Shown: positions 8,805 to 18,979, counted from the stretch's first letter. The stretch is DNA of 64,000 nt from Schaalia cardiffensis (GCF_016405145.1 NZ_JAEKIA010000008.1:46257-110256), one strand, 5' to 3'. A program made the numbers and translations. Notes: generated by a model not told the origin, from the sequence alone.

Positions 8805-9932
8805 ATGGCTACGGTCACCTTTGAGAAGGCCACTCGCATCTACCCGGGCAATGACAAGCCCTCGGTCGACCAGCTCGACCTGAAAATCGAAGATGGCGAG
8901 TTCCTCGTCCTCGTCGGCCCCTCCGGCTGCGGAAAGTCCACGTCGCTGCGCATGCTCGCAGGTCTTGAGGACGTCAATGAGGGTCGCATCTTCATCGGCG
9001 ATAAGGACGTCACCGACGTCCCCCCGAAGAACCGCGACATCGCGATGGTCTTCCAAAACTACGCCCTCTACCCGCACATGACGGTCCGCGACAACATGGG
9101 TTTCGCTCTGAAGATCGCGGGCACTCCGAAGGAAGAGATCGCCAAGCGCGTCGAAGAGGCCGCCCGCATTCTCGACCTCGAGCCCTACCTCGACCGCAAG
9201 CCGAAGGCCCTGTCCGGCGGTCAGCGTCAGCGCGTCGCGATGGGTCGCGCCATCGTCCGCAAGCCACAGGTCTTCCTCATGGATGAGCCGCTGTCGAACC
9301 TCGATGCGAAGCTGCGCGTCCAGACCCGCACCCAGATCGCGTCCCTGCAGCGCCAGCTCGGCGTCACCACCGTCTACGTCACCCACGACCAGACGGAGGC
9401 CCTCACCATGGGCGACCGCATCGCGGTCCTCAAGGACGGCCTGCTCCAGCAGGTCGGTTCTCCGCAGGAGATGTATGAGCGTCCGGCGAACGAATTCGTC
9501 GCGGGCTTCATCGGCTCTCCGGCGATGAACCTCGGCAAGTTCAAGGTTGAAGGCAGCACTGCGATCCTCGGCCCGGCCCGCATCCCGCTCTCCGCGGCCA
9601 CGGTCAACGCGCTGACCGCCGAAGACAAGGGCATGATCACGATCGGATTCCGCCCCGAGGGCCTCGAGCTCGTCTCCGAAACCGAGGCGAACTCCATTCC
9701 GATCCAGGTCGACTTCGTTGAGGAGCTCGGCTCTGATGCCTTCGTTTACGGCCACCTCGCCGGCACGGACGGACAGGGCATCGGCTCGGCGGAAGAGGGC
9801 TCCTCGAAGCAGCTCATCGTCCGTGTGCCTCCGCGCACTGCTCCGGCTCGCGGTGGTGTCGTGTACACCCGCATTATCGCCGGTCAGCAGCATAACTTCT
9901 CCGCCTCGACCGGTATGCGTCTTCCGGAGTGA
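8805..9932 (+). CDS. Multiple-sugar ABC transporter ATP-binding protein (MsiK/UgpC type)
   Basis: Cytoplasmic ATPase that energises carbohydrate importers, 375 residues. Walker A is GPSGCGKST (38-46), the Q-loop lies in [10 protein letters not shown] (82-91), the signature LSGGQ is at 136-140, Walker B VFLMDE at 156-161, the H-loop THD follows, and the C-terminal TOBE/MalK-type regulatory domain covers about 240-375. No permease or binding-protein genes are adjacent. Together with the single ATPase gene this fits the actinobacterial pattern in which one MsiK serves several sugar importers. The start is the ATG at 8805 with AAGGA nine bases before. Confidence 0.92.
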   Translation: MATVTFEKATRIYPGNDKPSVDQLDLKIEDGEFLVLVGPSGCGKSTSLRMLAGLEDVNEGRIFIGDKDVTDVPPKNRDIAMVFQNYALYPHMTVRDNMGFALKIAGTPKEEIAKRVEEAARILDLEPYLDRKPKALSGGQRQRVAMGRAIVRKPQVFLMDEPLSNLDAKLRVQTRTQIASLQRQLGVTTVYVTHDQTEALTMGDRIAVLKDGLLQQVGSPQEMYERPANEFVAGFIGSPAMNLGKFKVEGSTAILGPARIPLSAATVNALTAEDKGMITIGFRPEGLELVSETEANSIPIQVDFVEELGSDAFVYGHLAGTDGQGIGSAEEGSSKQLIVRVPPRTAPARGGVVYTRIIAGQQHNFSASTGMRLPE

Positions 9933-9946
9933 CCCCCTGCGGTTTC

Positions 9947-9975
9947 GGCCCCGTCCCTGTTCTGGGGGCGGGGCC
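9947..9975 (+). terminator. Hairpin after the sugar ATPase gene
   Basis: GGCCCCG (9947-9953) pairs with CGGGGCC (9969-9975) around a 15-base loop, 15 bases after the stop codon, followed by a pyrimidine-rich stretch (gtcccgtctttcc). Confidence 0.7.
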
Positions 9976-10372
9976 GTCCCGTCTTTCCACAGGTCTCGTC
10001 CTCGTCAGACAGCGGGAAGCGGGAAGCGGGCCAGTTTCTCGCTCACTTTCCTCAGCTGATGGGAGGCACTGGCAGTTTCGCTCTCGCCTCGTTAGCCAGT
10101 GAATAGCTTCACCCGTTTCTCTTTCCGCTGCTCGCCCGACAACTTCCCCAGCCAAGGCGACCCCCCAAGTCGAGTCGATGCCCCCAGCCAAGGCGACGCT
10201 CCAAGCCAAGGCGACGCTCCAAGTCGAGTCGATACCCCAAGCCAAGGCGATGCCTCCCCCGTGCGCGCTAGGAGGATTCACTCGACACACCGAGGCTTCA
10301 CACGAGGTCGCAAGCCGTGCCCGGAGAAGATACAAGCGCGCCTGAGCGCACTCGATATGAAGGAATGACGCA
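9976..10372 (+). repeat. Intergenic region with an 18-bp tandem array
   Basis: About 10155-10262 contains six or seven units of 18 bp, of two alternating forms, CCAAGCCAAGGCGACGCT and CCAAGTCGAGTCGATACC. The rest of the region (9976-10150) shows short repeats of gcgggaag and no gene. The array ends about 110 bases before the DUF4032 start, so it may lie upstream of that gene's promoter. Confidence 0.75.
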
Positions 10373-11635
10373 ATGCCCACAGATTTTGAGATCCAGGCGA
10401 CGAATGTCGATCCGGCTCTGCTTGATCTGCCCTGGAACCTGCCCCTCGAAGAATGGCCGGACTCGCTCCTCGTCGCTCTCCCCAGAGGCATTTCACGACA
10501 TGTCGTTCGTTTCGTCCAGCTCAACGAGCGCGTCGTCGCAGTCAAAGAGATCGGAGCACCGGTCGCCTGCCACGAATACGTGATGCTTCGCGACCTGTCG
10601 CGTTTGAACGCGCCCTCGGTGGTGCCCACTGCGGTGATCACGGGACGCACTGACGATAATGGTGAAGAGCTCAACGCGGTCCTCATCACCGAGCACTTGC
10701 AATTCTCCCTGCGCTATCGAGCGCTCTTCTCTCGGCATATGGCTCCTGATACAGCGACGAGACTCATTGATGCGCTCGCAGTCCTGCTGGTGCGTCTCCA
10801 CCTTCTGGGCTTCTACTGGGGCGATGTTTCCCTGTCCAACGCCCTCTTCCGCCGCGATGCCGATTCTTTCAGTGCTTATCTCGTTGACGCGGAAACCGGA
10901 GAGCTGCATCCGAAGCTGACGTCCGGGCAGCGCGCCTACGATGTCGACATTGCGCGCACGAACATTATCGGTGAGCTCATGGATCTTCAGGCCGGGGCGT
11001 TCTTCCCCGAGGAGGTCGATCCGATCCATATCGGTGATCGGATTTGCTCACGTTACAAGACCCTTTGGAATGAGCTCACAGGCATTGAAATGATCGATGC
11101 CAGCCAGAAATGGAGGGTCGCTCAGAAGATCGAGCGCTTGAACGAGCTGGGCTTTGACGTCGGTGAGTTCAATATGTCCACTGTCGCTGGAACCTCCACT
11201 TTGAAGATCCAACCGAAGGTCGTTGACGCGGGCCATCATCACCGTAAGCTCATGCGTTTGACGGGGATGGATGTGGAAGAGAATCAGGCTCAGCGTCTCC
11301 TCAACGACATCTACGCTTTCCACACGGCTTCGGGGAGGCCGAATTCTTCTCTGGAGCTCAGCGCCCATGAATGGCTCAACACCGCGTTTGAGCCGGTCAT
11401 CGCCGCGGTTCCGCCCGAGTTCGCGGGCAAGCTCGAACCGGCTCAGATCTACCACGAGTTCTTGGAGCACCGCTGGTATCTTGCCGAGAGCGCAGGCCAT
11501 GACATTTCCCTGGATGAGGCGATCGCCTCGTACGTGGAGAATGTTCTTGCGGCGAAGCGCGATGAAGCTCTTTACATCATTTCGGAATCGGATGCTGAGA
11601 ATCCCACCCCGGTCGCAAACCCCGATCTGTGGTGA
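10373..11635 (+). CDS. DUF4032 protein with kinase-like fold
   Basis: 420-residue protein of unknown activity. The N-terminal part resembles lipopolysaccharide-kinase/aminoglycoside-kinase folds: a VVAVKEIG lysine motif near residue 60, a catalytic-loop-like HLLGFYWGDVSLSNALF (about 142-158) and a D-x-E metal site in YLVDAETGE (about 168). The C-terminal part matches what I recall as DUF4032, widespread in Actinobacteria. The start at 10373 has AAGGA seven bases before. It is followed at 35 bases by the glycerophosphodiesterase gene, likely co-transcribed. The substrate is unknown. Confidence 0.75.
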   Translation: MPTDFEIQATNVDPALLDLPWNLPLEEWPDSLLVALPRGISRHVVRFVQLNERVVAVKEIGAPVACHEYVMLRDLSRLNAPSVVPTAVITGRTDDNGEELNAVLITEHLQFSLRYRALFSRHMAPDTATRLIDALAVLLVRLHLLGFYWGDVSLSNALFRRDADSFSAYLVDAETGELHPKLTSGQRAYDVDIARTNIIGELMDLQAGAFFPEEVDPIHIGDRICSRYKTLWNELTGIEMIDASQKWRVAQKIERLNELGFDVGEFNMSTVAGTSTLKIQPKVVDAGHHHRKLMRLTGMDVEENQAQRLLNDIYAFHTASGRPNSSLELSAHEWLNTAFEPVIAAVPPEFAGKLEPAQIYHEFLEHRWYLAESAGHDISLDEAIASYVENVLAAKRDEALYIISESDAENPTPVANPDLW

Positions 11636-11670
11636 GAGACTTTTCTTCAGTCGTCTGGAAGGAATGTGGA

Positions 11671-12423
11671 ATGACCGCACTGCCCCGTGTGTTTGCGCAC
11701 CGCGGTGCCAGCTCGCTCGCACCGGAGAACACGATTGCCGCTTTCTCGAAGGCGATGGAGGTCGGAGCCCGCTGGTTCGAGTTCGACGTCGACATCATTG
11801 CAGATGGGACCCTCATCGTCATTCATGACAATCGTTTGGATCGCACAACTAACGGCAAGGGCGGATATTACACGCACTCCTTCTCCGATATCCGCAGGCT
11901 TGACGCCGGTGCGTGGTTCTCCGACACCTACCGTTTCGAAAGGATTCCCGAGGCCGCGGACGCCATCTCCTTTGGCAACAAGCAACACATGGGAATGAAC
12001 TTGGAGATCAAACCCTGCCAGGGCGGAACGCAATTGCGTGAGCGTCTCATCGAGGCCCTGGCGGTCGCGGTTGATTCTGTCCACGATAAGGATCGTTTCA
12101 TCGTTTCCTCTTTCGACCACGAGCTTCTCGCAGCCTTCCATGAGGCTCGTCCGCAGATTTCGCTCGCTTGGCTCCTTGACTCCGAGAAGCAGTCAACTCT
12201 GGGCTGGCAAGAGGGCGCGTCGGCTCTCGGCTGCTCGGCGGTCCACCCCGATGCGAAGGGCCTGACGAAGGAGGAGGCCTGGAAGATCCGCGATTGCGGT
12301 TTCGATTGCAATGTGTGGACTGTGAACGACCTTGAGCAGGCGAAAGAACTCGCCTCCTGGGGCGTGACCGGTGTCTTCACCGACTACCCGCAGCTCTTCC
12401 CCGCTGAGGCGCTCGCCCTGTGA
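11671..12423 (+). CDS. Glycerophosphodiester phosphodiesterase
   Basis: Hydrolyses glycerophosphodiesters to sn-glycerol-3-phosphate and an alcohol. The 250-residue cytoplasmic form lacks a signal peptide. The GDPD motifs are present: AHRGASSLAPENTIAAF with catalytic His and Glu near residues 9-25, EFDVDIIADGTLIVIHD with metal ligands (about 35-50), a second catalytic His in that block, NLEIKP near 110, and the C-terminal VNDLEQA/GVTGVFTDYP. The ATG at 11671 has AAGGA seven bases upstream; an in-frame ATG at 11629 overlaps the previous gene. It probably shares an operon with DUF4032. The end of the gene begins a run of tgaagccnactgg-type repeats. Confidence 0.92.
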   Translation: MTALPRVFAHRGASSLAPENTIAAFSKAMEVGARWFEFDVDIIADGTLIVIHDNRLDRTTNGKGGYYTHSFSDIRRLDAGAWFSDTYRFERIPEAADAISFGNKQHMGMNLEIKPCQGGTQLRERLIEALAVAVDSVHDKDRFIVSSFDHELLAAFHEARPQISLAWLLDSEKQSTLGWQEGASALGCSAVHPDAKGLTKEEAWKIRDCGFDCNVWTVNDLEQAKELASWGVTGVFTDYPQLFPAEALAL

Positions 12424-12846
12424 AGCCCACGCCCACTGGGCGGAGGCTTGAAGCAGACTAGGGGCTTGAAGCCGACTGGGACGCAACCCGGCGGAATTGG
12501 GCTGAGCCCACATCCTTTGAAGCCCAGACCCGCTGGAGCGCTCGTTGAGCTGCTCGCCTTGTGTTGCCGCATCGAGGGATGAAGAGTCCCGACTCGAATC
12601 GCTCGGGTCCATTTCATCATTAGCCCGTTCTCTTCTCTCGTTCTTTCTCTTTGAAGTCTTCCTCCCGCGCGCTCCTCTTTCCTTTCAGCGATGCACCCCG
12701 CACAACGAGCCCAGTGATTCTCTCCCTTAAGGTCTTTGCCCCGCGCCTTGTTTGTCTCCTCTAAGACCTTTGTTCCTTGCAGCGTCCTGCACCGTCTTTC
12801 TGCACGTATTCCTCCCACCCCTTCACGAAACTTTGCCCCTTCGTAA
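12424..12846. repeat. Intergenic region with glpQ-end repeats
   Basis: From 12421 to about 12560, units beginning TGAAGCCNRCTGG recur around 12421, 12450, 12467 and 12514, the first overlapping the stop codon of the glycerophosphodiesterase. The remainder to 12846 is pyrimidine-rich (many ctttcctct runs) and shows no gene. Confidence 0.55.
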
Positions 12847-12875
12847 TTGCAACTACGTCATGCCGTAGTTAGGCT
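12847..12875 (+). promoter_or_regulatory. pckG promoter with a palindromic operator in the spacer
   Basis: TTGCAA (12847-12852) and TAGGCT (12870-12875) are separated by exactly 17 bases, a good housekeeping-sigma promoter. Between them sits the inverted repeat AACTACG-N6-CGTAGTT (12851-12870), perfect over both 7-base arms, touching both promoter elements. A protein bound there would block RNA polymerase. The start codon of pckG is 47 bases beyond the -10. The regulator is unknown. Confidence 0.7.
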
Positions 12876-12921
12876 TTCTTGTGAGACGCACGAGCAGCGT
12901 GCCGCTAACCAGGAAGGAACC

Positions 12922-14760
12922 ATGAACCTCACAAGGATTCAGCGCCACCTCGACGAAAGCGGGGTCACCAACCCCGCCATCCGCTCATTCGTCGAAGAAT
13001 GGGCGCAGCTCACCACGCCCGAAAGCATCGAGATCATCAGCGCCGAGGACGACGCCCGTCTCATCGCCGAAGCCCTCGACGCCGAGGAGATCTTCCCCGC
13101 GGGCCCCGGACGCTATTACACCCGCTCCCACCCCAAGGACACCGCCCGTTCAGAAGGACGTACCGTCGTCGCCACCGCCGACCCGGCGGACAAGGGCCTC
13201 TACAACAATTGGCGTCCCTCTAAGGAAGTGCTCGCCGCCCAACGCGAGCGCGTCGCGGGAGCCCTTGCCGGGAAGACCATGTACGTCATTCCTTATCTCA
13301 TGGCCGTTCCGGGCTCTCCGCTTGCTCCTTTCGCAGCCGGAGTTCAACTGACCGACAATCGCGTCGTTGTCATGCAGATGATCCGCATGGCCCGCGTCGG
13401 ACTGCACCTCTTCGACGATCTCGCCGATCCGTCTTTCTTCGTCCGCTCGGTCCACGTGACAGGAGACCTGGACGCCCTCGGCCAGGGAACAGATGAGGAT
13501 CAGCGCCTCTTCGCAACAATCGCCGACCAGCGCCTCATCATCCACTACGGATCTTCATATGGGGGCAACGCCCTCCTCGGCAAGATCGCTCATAGCCTGC
13601 GCCAGTCCGCCTACGACGGATGGAAGTCCGGGAAGTTCCTCGCCGAGCAGTTCATGCTCCTCGGCATCGTCGATAAGCAGACGGGCCGCACTTATCATGT
13701 CTGCGGTGGATTCCCTTCGGCCTCCGGTAAGACGAACCTCGCGATGACCCTGCCGCCCGACGCCCTCGGTGAGCGCTACCGCGTGGAATTCTACGGCGAC
13801 GACATCACCTGGCTTTGGGTCGGCGAGGACGGGCGCCTTTACGGGATGAACTCGGAGAACGGCGTTTTCGGGGTCGCGAAGGACACGAACGAGGCGACGA
13901 ATCCCGCGGCCTTGTCGGCAATTCAGGACAACAGCGGCGTCCTGTTCACAAACGTCGCCTACAACGAGCGGACTCAGGAAGTGTGGTGGGAGGGGCGAAC
14001 CCCAGAACCTCCGAGCGACCTCGAGGGCTGGCTCGATTGGACGGGCAAGGCGATCAGCGAGCGCAGTGAAGAGGACAAGGGGCTGGCGTGGGCACACCCG
14101 AACAGCCGCTTCGCGACCGCCCTCGACAATGTCACGACCGTAGCCCCGGACGCATCCTCCCCAATGGGCGTTCCGATCGACGCCGTCATCTTCGGCGGGC
14201 GCACTCGAGACCGAGAGCCCCTTATCCGCGCCATGAAAGATCTGGCGGAAGGGGTGTATGACGGCCTCACTCTCGGTGCAGAAGCAACTTTTGCCGCTGA
14301 AGGCGTTGAAGGACAGCTGCGTTACGACCCCATGTCGATGCGCCCCTTCATGTCCTATTCGGAAGGGGACTACGCCGCGCATTGGCTCAAGATCCTCGGC
14401 AATGTCACCCACGCTCCGATCTTCGCGCATGTCAACTGGTTCCAACGCGACCCTGAGGACGGACACTTCCTTTGGCCCGGATACCGCGATAACCTCCGCG
14501 CGCTCCTGTGGCTCATGGACTACCAGGAGGGGCGCGTCCAGGGAAGAAGAACACCCGTTGGCGTTGTTCCTAACGCTGATGAACTCAATCGGGAGGGGCT
14601 TGCCATTTCGGATGAGGACCTTGCTCGCCTGCTCACGATCGACGTTGAACGGTGGAGGCAGGAAATGGGCTTCAGGCGTGAGCATCTTGCTCAATTCACG
14701 AATCTGCCCGAAGAGATCGAGGCAGTTCATGAACGAATTGAAACTGAACTGAGGAACTGA
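12922..14760 (+). CDS. pckG: Phosphoenolpyruvate carboxykinase (GTP)
   Basis: Interconverts oxaloacetate plus GTP with phosphoenolpyruvate, CO2 and GDP; 612 residues, normal for the GTP-dependent family. The P-loop CGGFPSASGKTNLAM lies at about 259-273 with the mobile active-site Cys; the RYYTRSHPKDTARSEGRT block and the Mn-binding FYGDDITWLWVGEDG region are present. The ATG at 12922 follows AGGAAGGA. It is monocistronic with its own promoter and operator. In anaerobic CO2-loving Actinomyces this enzyme may run in the carboxylating direction to feed succinate formation; that is inference. Confidence 0.95.
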   Translation: MNLTRIQRHLDESGVTNPAIRSFVEEWAQLTTPESIEIISAEDDARLIAEALDAEEIFPAGPGRYYTRSHPKDTARSEGRTVVATADPADKGLYNNWRPSKEVLAAQRERVAGALAGKTMYVIPYLMAVPGSPLAPFAAGVQLTDNRVVVMQMIRMARVGLHLFDDLADPSFFVRSVHVTGDLDALGQGTDEDQRLFATIADQRLIIHYGSSYGGNALLGKIAHSLRQSAYDGWKSGKFLAEQFMLLGIVDKQTGRTYHVCGGFPSASGKTNLAMTLPPDALGERYRVEFYGDDITWLWVGEDGRLYGMNSENGVFGVAKDTNEATNPAALSAIQDNSGVLFTNVAYNERTQEVWWEGRTPEPPSDLEGWLDWTGKAISERSEEDKGLAWAHPNSRFATALDNVTTVAPDASSPMGVPIDAVIFGGRTRDREPLIRAMKDLAEGVYDGLTLGAEATFAAEGVEGQLRYDPMSMRPFMSYSEGDYAAHWLKILGNVTHAPIFAHVNWFQRDPEDGHFLWPGYRDNLRALLWLMDYQEGRVQGRRTPVGVVPNADELNREGLAISDEDLARLLTIDVERWRQEMGFRREHLAQFTNLPEEIEAVHERIETELRN

Positions 14761-14789
14761 CCGGTCAGTCTCCACGGTATCCCGATCCA

Positions 14790-14827
14790 GCGGGTGGGCG
14801 GCTCAGCACGGACGGCCGTCCACCCGC
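14790..14827 (+). terminator. Hairpin after pckG
   Basis: GCGGGTGGGCGGC (14790-14802) pairs with GGCCGTCCACCCGC (14814-14827) with one or two mismatches and a loop of about eleven bases, 30 bases after the pckG stop. No clear U tract. Confidence 0.6.
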
Positions 14828-15067
14828 TTCACCGTGTCATCGTTGTGATGTACTTCCGTTTTTCGTTTTGGAGTTGACGCTGCGAGCACCTGCTCTGCTT
14901 TCCTCGCCTCTGAGTTCATCTTGGCGCTCGCGCGATCCGTGACACCCCGTTTTTCAATCCGCATCGCAGCAGAATTGCCTTTCACGACTCGTGGCAGGCT
15001 CGTCTGAATCGCTTACAGCATTGCACATCCGCTCCGTTTCGCTTCTGTACCGCAGTCGGCGCCAGTT
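14828..15067. other. Intergenic region between pckG and mntR
   Basis: Convergent space; apart from the pckG hairpin I see no gene, repeat or palindrome. The base composition is slightly richer in A/T than the flanking genes. Confidence 0.4.
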
Positions 15068-15769
15068 CTACGCCTTCTGGCTCTCAATAGTTCCAACCCA
15101 AATGGAGCGGGCGGCTGGCAATCCGAAAGACAACTCCTCGTCGGTTCCTTGAAGCTTGAGGGCAACAGCTTCCGAATAGGGCGATGCTTCACACAGGATC
15201 ACCTCGGCTCCATATACGATCCCCTGCTCTGCGAGGAAGCGGACGAGCTCGGGATCGTCGTCGGCGATCCTTTCAATGCGCAGCACCTCGCCTTTCGAGG
15301 ACGAGCGGGCGAACTCGGCAAGGGAGTGCGCACCGAGGGCGGGCAGGGAACCATCGGCGCGTGGAATCGGGTCGCCGTGCGGGTCCCGCTCGGGCTCGCC
15401 CAGGTGGGCATCAATCCGTTCAATGAGAAGGTCAGAAACGGCGTGCTCAAGGACCTCTGCTTCCTCGTGCACCTGATCTGCTCGATATCCCAGGGTCTCA
15501 ACGAGGAAAGCTTCGATGAGGCGATGCCGACGCACCATTGCGATGGCAATGGCAAGCCCTTTATCCGTCAAGGCGACAGCGCCGTAGGGAGCATGGGCGA
15601 GGAAACCCTGGTCTGAGAGTTTACGGATCGCATCCGAGGCCGTCGATAGGCGCACCCCTACTTTGGCGGCGATGGTTGACGCTGTGACCGGTTCATCCGA
15701 CCACTCCCCCAGCGTCCACACCGCCTTGAGGTAGTTCTGACTGCTCGCCGACAAGTGAGAGGAGACCAT
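15068..15769 (-). CDS. mntR: Manganese-responsive DtxR-family repressor, MntR type
   Basis: 233 residues: winged helix N-terminal domain (SASSQNYLKAVWTLGEWSDEPV onward), dimerisation domain with metal ligands in MVRRHRLIEAFLVETLG and VHEEAEVLEHAVSD, and a C-terminal SH3/FeoA-like domain. The position that is Cys102 in iron-sensing DtxR is Glu here (EAEVLEH), as in manganese-sensing MntR. The sequence strongly recalls mycobacterial MntR (EWS, RRHRLxExFLV, RDPHGDPIP blocks). It lies just downstream of nrdF in the same direction, although 146 bases apart. The start is the ATG at 15769; a GTG two codons earlier is possible. The metal assignment is by motif, not measured. Confidence 0.88.
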   Translation of the reverse strand: MVSSHLSASSQNYLKAVWTLGEWSDEPVTASTIAAKVGVRLSTASDAIRKLSDQGFLAHAPYGAVALTDKGLAIAIAMVRRHRLIEAFLVETLGYRADQVHEEAEVLEHAVSDLLIERIDAHLGEPERDPHGDPIPRADGSLPALGAHSLAEFARSSSKGEVLRIERIADDDPELVRFLAEQGIVYGAEVILCEASPYSEAVALKLQGTDEELSFGLPAARSIWVGTIESQKA

Positions 15770-15915
15770 GCCCACAGGGTATCAACGCCCCCTTGTATAT
15801 CCTGAGTCCGAGCACTGTTCACACAGCCTTTCAGCCTCCATGCTGTCGACTCTCTGCCCTTCTCGCCGACAGCGGGCATGAGACAGTCCTGGGAGGCCTC
15901 CACCTGTCCCGGGTT

Positions 15916-16977
<1,062 letters not shown>

Positions 16978-17068
16978 TCAGGGGCATTCATCGATGGGCA
17001 TTCATCGACGAAGGTTCATTGGCGGAGGTACATTGGCGGGTGTTCATCTGCGGAGGTACATTGGCGGG
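16978..17068 (-). repeat. Repeat copied from the nrdI 3' end
   Basis: On the minus strand the end of nrdI, GCCAATGTACCTCCGCAGATGA interrupted here for length as GCCAATGTACCTCCGC plus agatga, is followed six bases later by a second GCCAATGTACCTCCGC ending in caatga, then by shorter units ending in gatga and by atgccc repeats to 16978. The stop codon TGA is thus repeated in every unit. The array fills most of the 102-base gap to nrdF. Confidence 0.8.
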
Positions 17069-17547
17069 GCGTTTGAGGTGTCATCGGCTTCGATTTCAGC
17101 CCAGAAGCGTTGGAGGCCAGCGTTCACGCGTTCAACATCGCGATCTGAACCGAGCAGTTCGAAACGATAGAGCTCTGGGACGTGGCATTTGGCGGCGATG
17201 ATTGGCCCTGCGATGCAGTAGTGTTCTCCGAAATTGGTGTTGCCGCTTGTGATGACGCCGCGCAGTAGTGCACGGTTGTGGGGGTCGTTGAGGAAGATCG
17301 CCACTTGTTTGGGGATTGCTTGAGTTTTGTCCCCTCCCCCGTATGAGGGGACGATGAGGACATATGGACGGTTGACGCGCAGGCGTCCCTCGAGGCGCGG
17401 ACGCAGGGGGATTCTCACTGCGGGGCGATCGAGCTTGTCAACGAAGCGTTTGGTGTTCTCTGAGACGGAGGAGAAGTAGACGAGGTCGGGGGATTCGTCG
17501 TAGCTGAGTTCGCGCACCGGGAGTTCAGCCCGCTTCGGTGATGTCAT
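17044..17547 (-). CDS. nrdI: Flavodoxin-like NrdI, activator of class Ib ribonucleotide reductase
   Basis: FMN protein that supplies superoxide to assemble the dimanganese-tyrosyl cofactor of NrdF. From the ATG at 17547 it is 167 residues. The FMN phosphate loop is [17 protein letters not shown] (about 24-40) and the second FMN loop is [22 protein letters not shown] (about 101-122). A longer in-frame reading to 17655 runs across the palindromic operator region and is rejected. It is upstream of nrdF; no nrdH or nrdE is present in the window. The 22-bp palindrome at 17639-17660 is in its promoter region. Confidence 0.92.
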   Translation of the reverse strand: MTSPKRAELPVRELSYDESPDLVYFSSVSENTKRFVDKLDRPAVRIPLRPRLEGRLRVNRPYVLIVPSYGGGDKTQAIPKQVAIFLNDPHNRALLRGVITSGNTNFGEHYCIAGPIIAAKCHVPELYRFELLGSDRDVERVNAGLQRFWAEIEADDTSNAPPMYLRR

Positions 17548-17638
17548 GAGGTTCTTTCGTCGTCCCAATCGGCGAGCGGTGAGTCCGGGTCGCCGCGCGG
17601 CGCTGAGATCGCACGCGCAGGCATCATTAAACCTCAAT

Positions 17639-17660
17639 AAAGTTCGGCATGCCAAACTTT
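17639..17660. promoter_or_regulatory. Probable MntR operator upstream of nrdI
   Basis: A 22-base inverted repeat with arms AAAGTTC.. / ..AAACTTT around the palindromic core GGCATGCC; ten of eleven positions pair. It lies about 92 bases upstream of the nrdI start and overlaps a possible -35 element (TTGGCA on the minus strand). From memory, actinobacterial MntR boxes share a GGCATGCC-like core. With mntR encoded next to nrdF this suggests manganese control of the nrdI promoter. Confidence 0.65.
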
Positions 17661-17797
17661 TTAGTTTGCCACCTCGAATCTTGGGGGCTTTGGGAAAGAA
17701 GAATGGAGGGATCCCCTACATAAGGGGACCCCTCCACTGAATCTCACAAAGCCTCGCGCTCCTCACAGCGCCTTACACTTCGACCTCTGTCGCTCTT
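17661..17797. other. Short intergenic region with possible promoter
   Basis: Space between the hypothetical 393-residue gene and the nrdI promoter region. AT-richer stretches flank the palindrome (aaactttttagtttgcc), and a second, weaker half-site AACTTTTTAGTTT-like symmetry overlaps it. No gene is visible. Confidence 0.35.
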
Positions 17798-18979
17798 TCA
17801 CTCCTTGTCTTGGTGGCGACGACGCAGATAGCTCGACAGGGAGATCTCCGCGACCGAATCCACGAGCAGCAGAGCACCGATGAAGCCACCGCACTTGAGC
17901 CAGCGCGAGCGCGGCGCTTCACCACGAGCCGCCAGAGTGAGCAGAGCTGTTCCGACGATCGCCTCAGCGGAGGCGAGAGCGCGAACGAGCCCCGGCTTTT
18001 CCACAGCGACCGACTGGTAGGTGCTCCACAGGGGCTGTGCGCGCGATTCCGGGTCGCTCAACATGATGTCCACGCTCCGCCCGATCGCATTGGACACGCC
18101 TCGCGCAAAGTGGACTTTCGCGCCCTCGACCTCGGAAGCGGGAAGGGTCCCGAGGAGGAAATCAGCAAGCCCAGCGGGCAGACCCAGGGCCTTGACGACT
18201 CGCCGGACCGCGTCCTCGCCGAAAGACGTGGTGGATTCGATGAGGGCATCGAGGTCAGCGCCGGGCATGGCCTTCGCGATCGCTTCCAGGTCGGGGCGGT
18301 CGCTGACGAAGTCGAGGATCTCCTGGTCGAGTTCTCCAGAGGACTCGTGCGCACCCGCGATGAGGAGGGTCTTCATGCCCCAGTTGTGCGTGATGACGTG
18401 CTCGAGGTGATCATCGGTCACGAGGAAAACCTGGAACTCCTCGTCCTGGCGCGAAAGGGTGACCAGCGGAAGGTCACCGAAGTTCCACCCGGCCTTCTCC
18501 GGGGGGAGCTCGGCGAGCAGGGCGCGACGCCCTTCGGCAAGTTCGACACTGACGAGGTCGATGCCTTCCAGTGCGGCGAGAAGTGGGACCGAGGAAGCGG
18601 GGGTTCGCCCGATCTCAACGATCCTGGAGGAGGGCTCCTCCACATCAAGGTCGTCTTCATCCCAGTTGTCCGAAAGGGGGGATTCGCCCTCGGGGAGGTG
18701 ATCGGCGGTCGCCGAGCCGATGCGCACCTCGCATTCGAAAAGGGCGGCGAGGGTTTCAGCGAGTTCTTCACTCGTCGGACCGGGCGCGACCTTCTTGTCT
18801 TTCACAAGTGCGACGTGCCCGTCGGTGAGCGCGACGTTCACGCCGAGAAGCTGCGGTGAGGAGGGGAACCACTCAAGTTGAGCGAGGACTCCCTGCTCGC
18901 GCAGTGCTGTCGCGACGAGGGCGGGGTCGATGTCCCGACCGATGATCATGCCTTCGATTCGAGTCCAGTCCTGTTCCAT
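17798..18979 (-). CDS. Conserved-looking hypothetical protein, 393 aa
   Basis: No family recognised. The protein is acidic; it has an N-terminal region possibly of two YbjN-like or tetrapeptide-like halves, a very acidic linker near residues 105-120 (DNWDEDDLDVEEPSS), a central alpha/beta-looking part and a helical C-terminal third with a hydrophobic stretch (ASAEAIVGTALLTLAARG and WLKCGGFIGALLLVDSVAEISL) that could associate with membrane. Codon use and length argue for a real gene. It is transcribed toward nrdI's upstream region on the same strand. Function unknown. Confidence 0.7.
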   Translation of the reverse strand: MEQDWTRIEGMIIGRDIDPALVATALREQGVLAQLEWFPSSPQLLGVNVALTDGHVALVKDKKVAPGPTSEELAETLAALFECEVRIGSATADHLPEGESPLSDNWDEDDLDVEEPSSRIVEIGRTPASSVPLLAALEGIDLVSVELAEGRRALLAELPPEKAGWNFGDLPLVTLSRQDEEFQVFLVTDDHLEHVITHNWGMKTLLIAGAHESSGELDQEILDFVSDRPDLEAIAKAMPGADLDALIESTTSFGEDAVRRVVKALGLPAGLADFLLGTLPASEVEGAKVHFARGVSNAIGRSVDIMLSDPESRAQPLWSTYQSVAVEKPGLVRALASAEAIVGTALLTLAARGEAPRSRWLKCGGFIGALLLVDSVAEISLSSYLRRRHQDKE

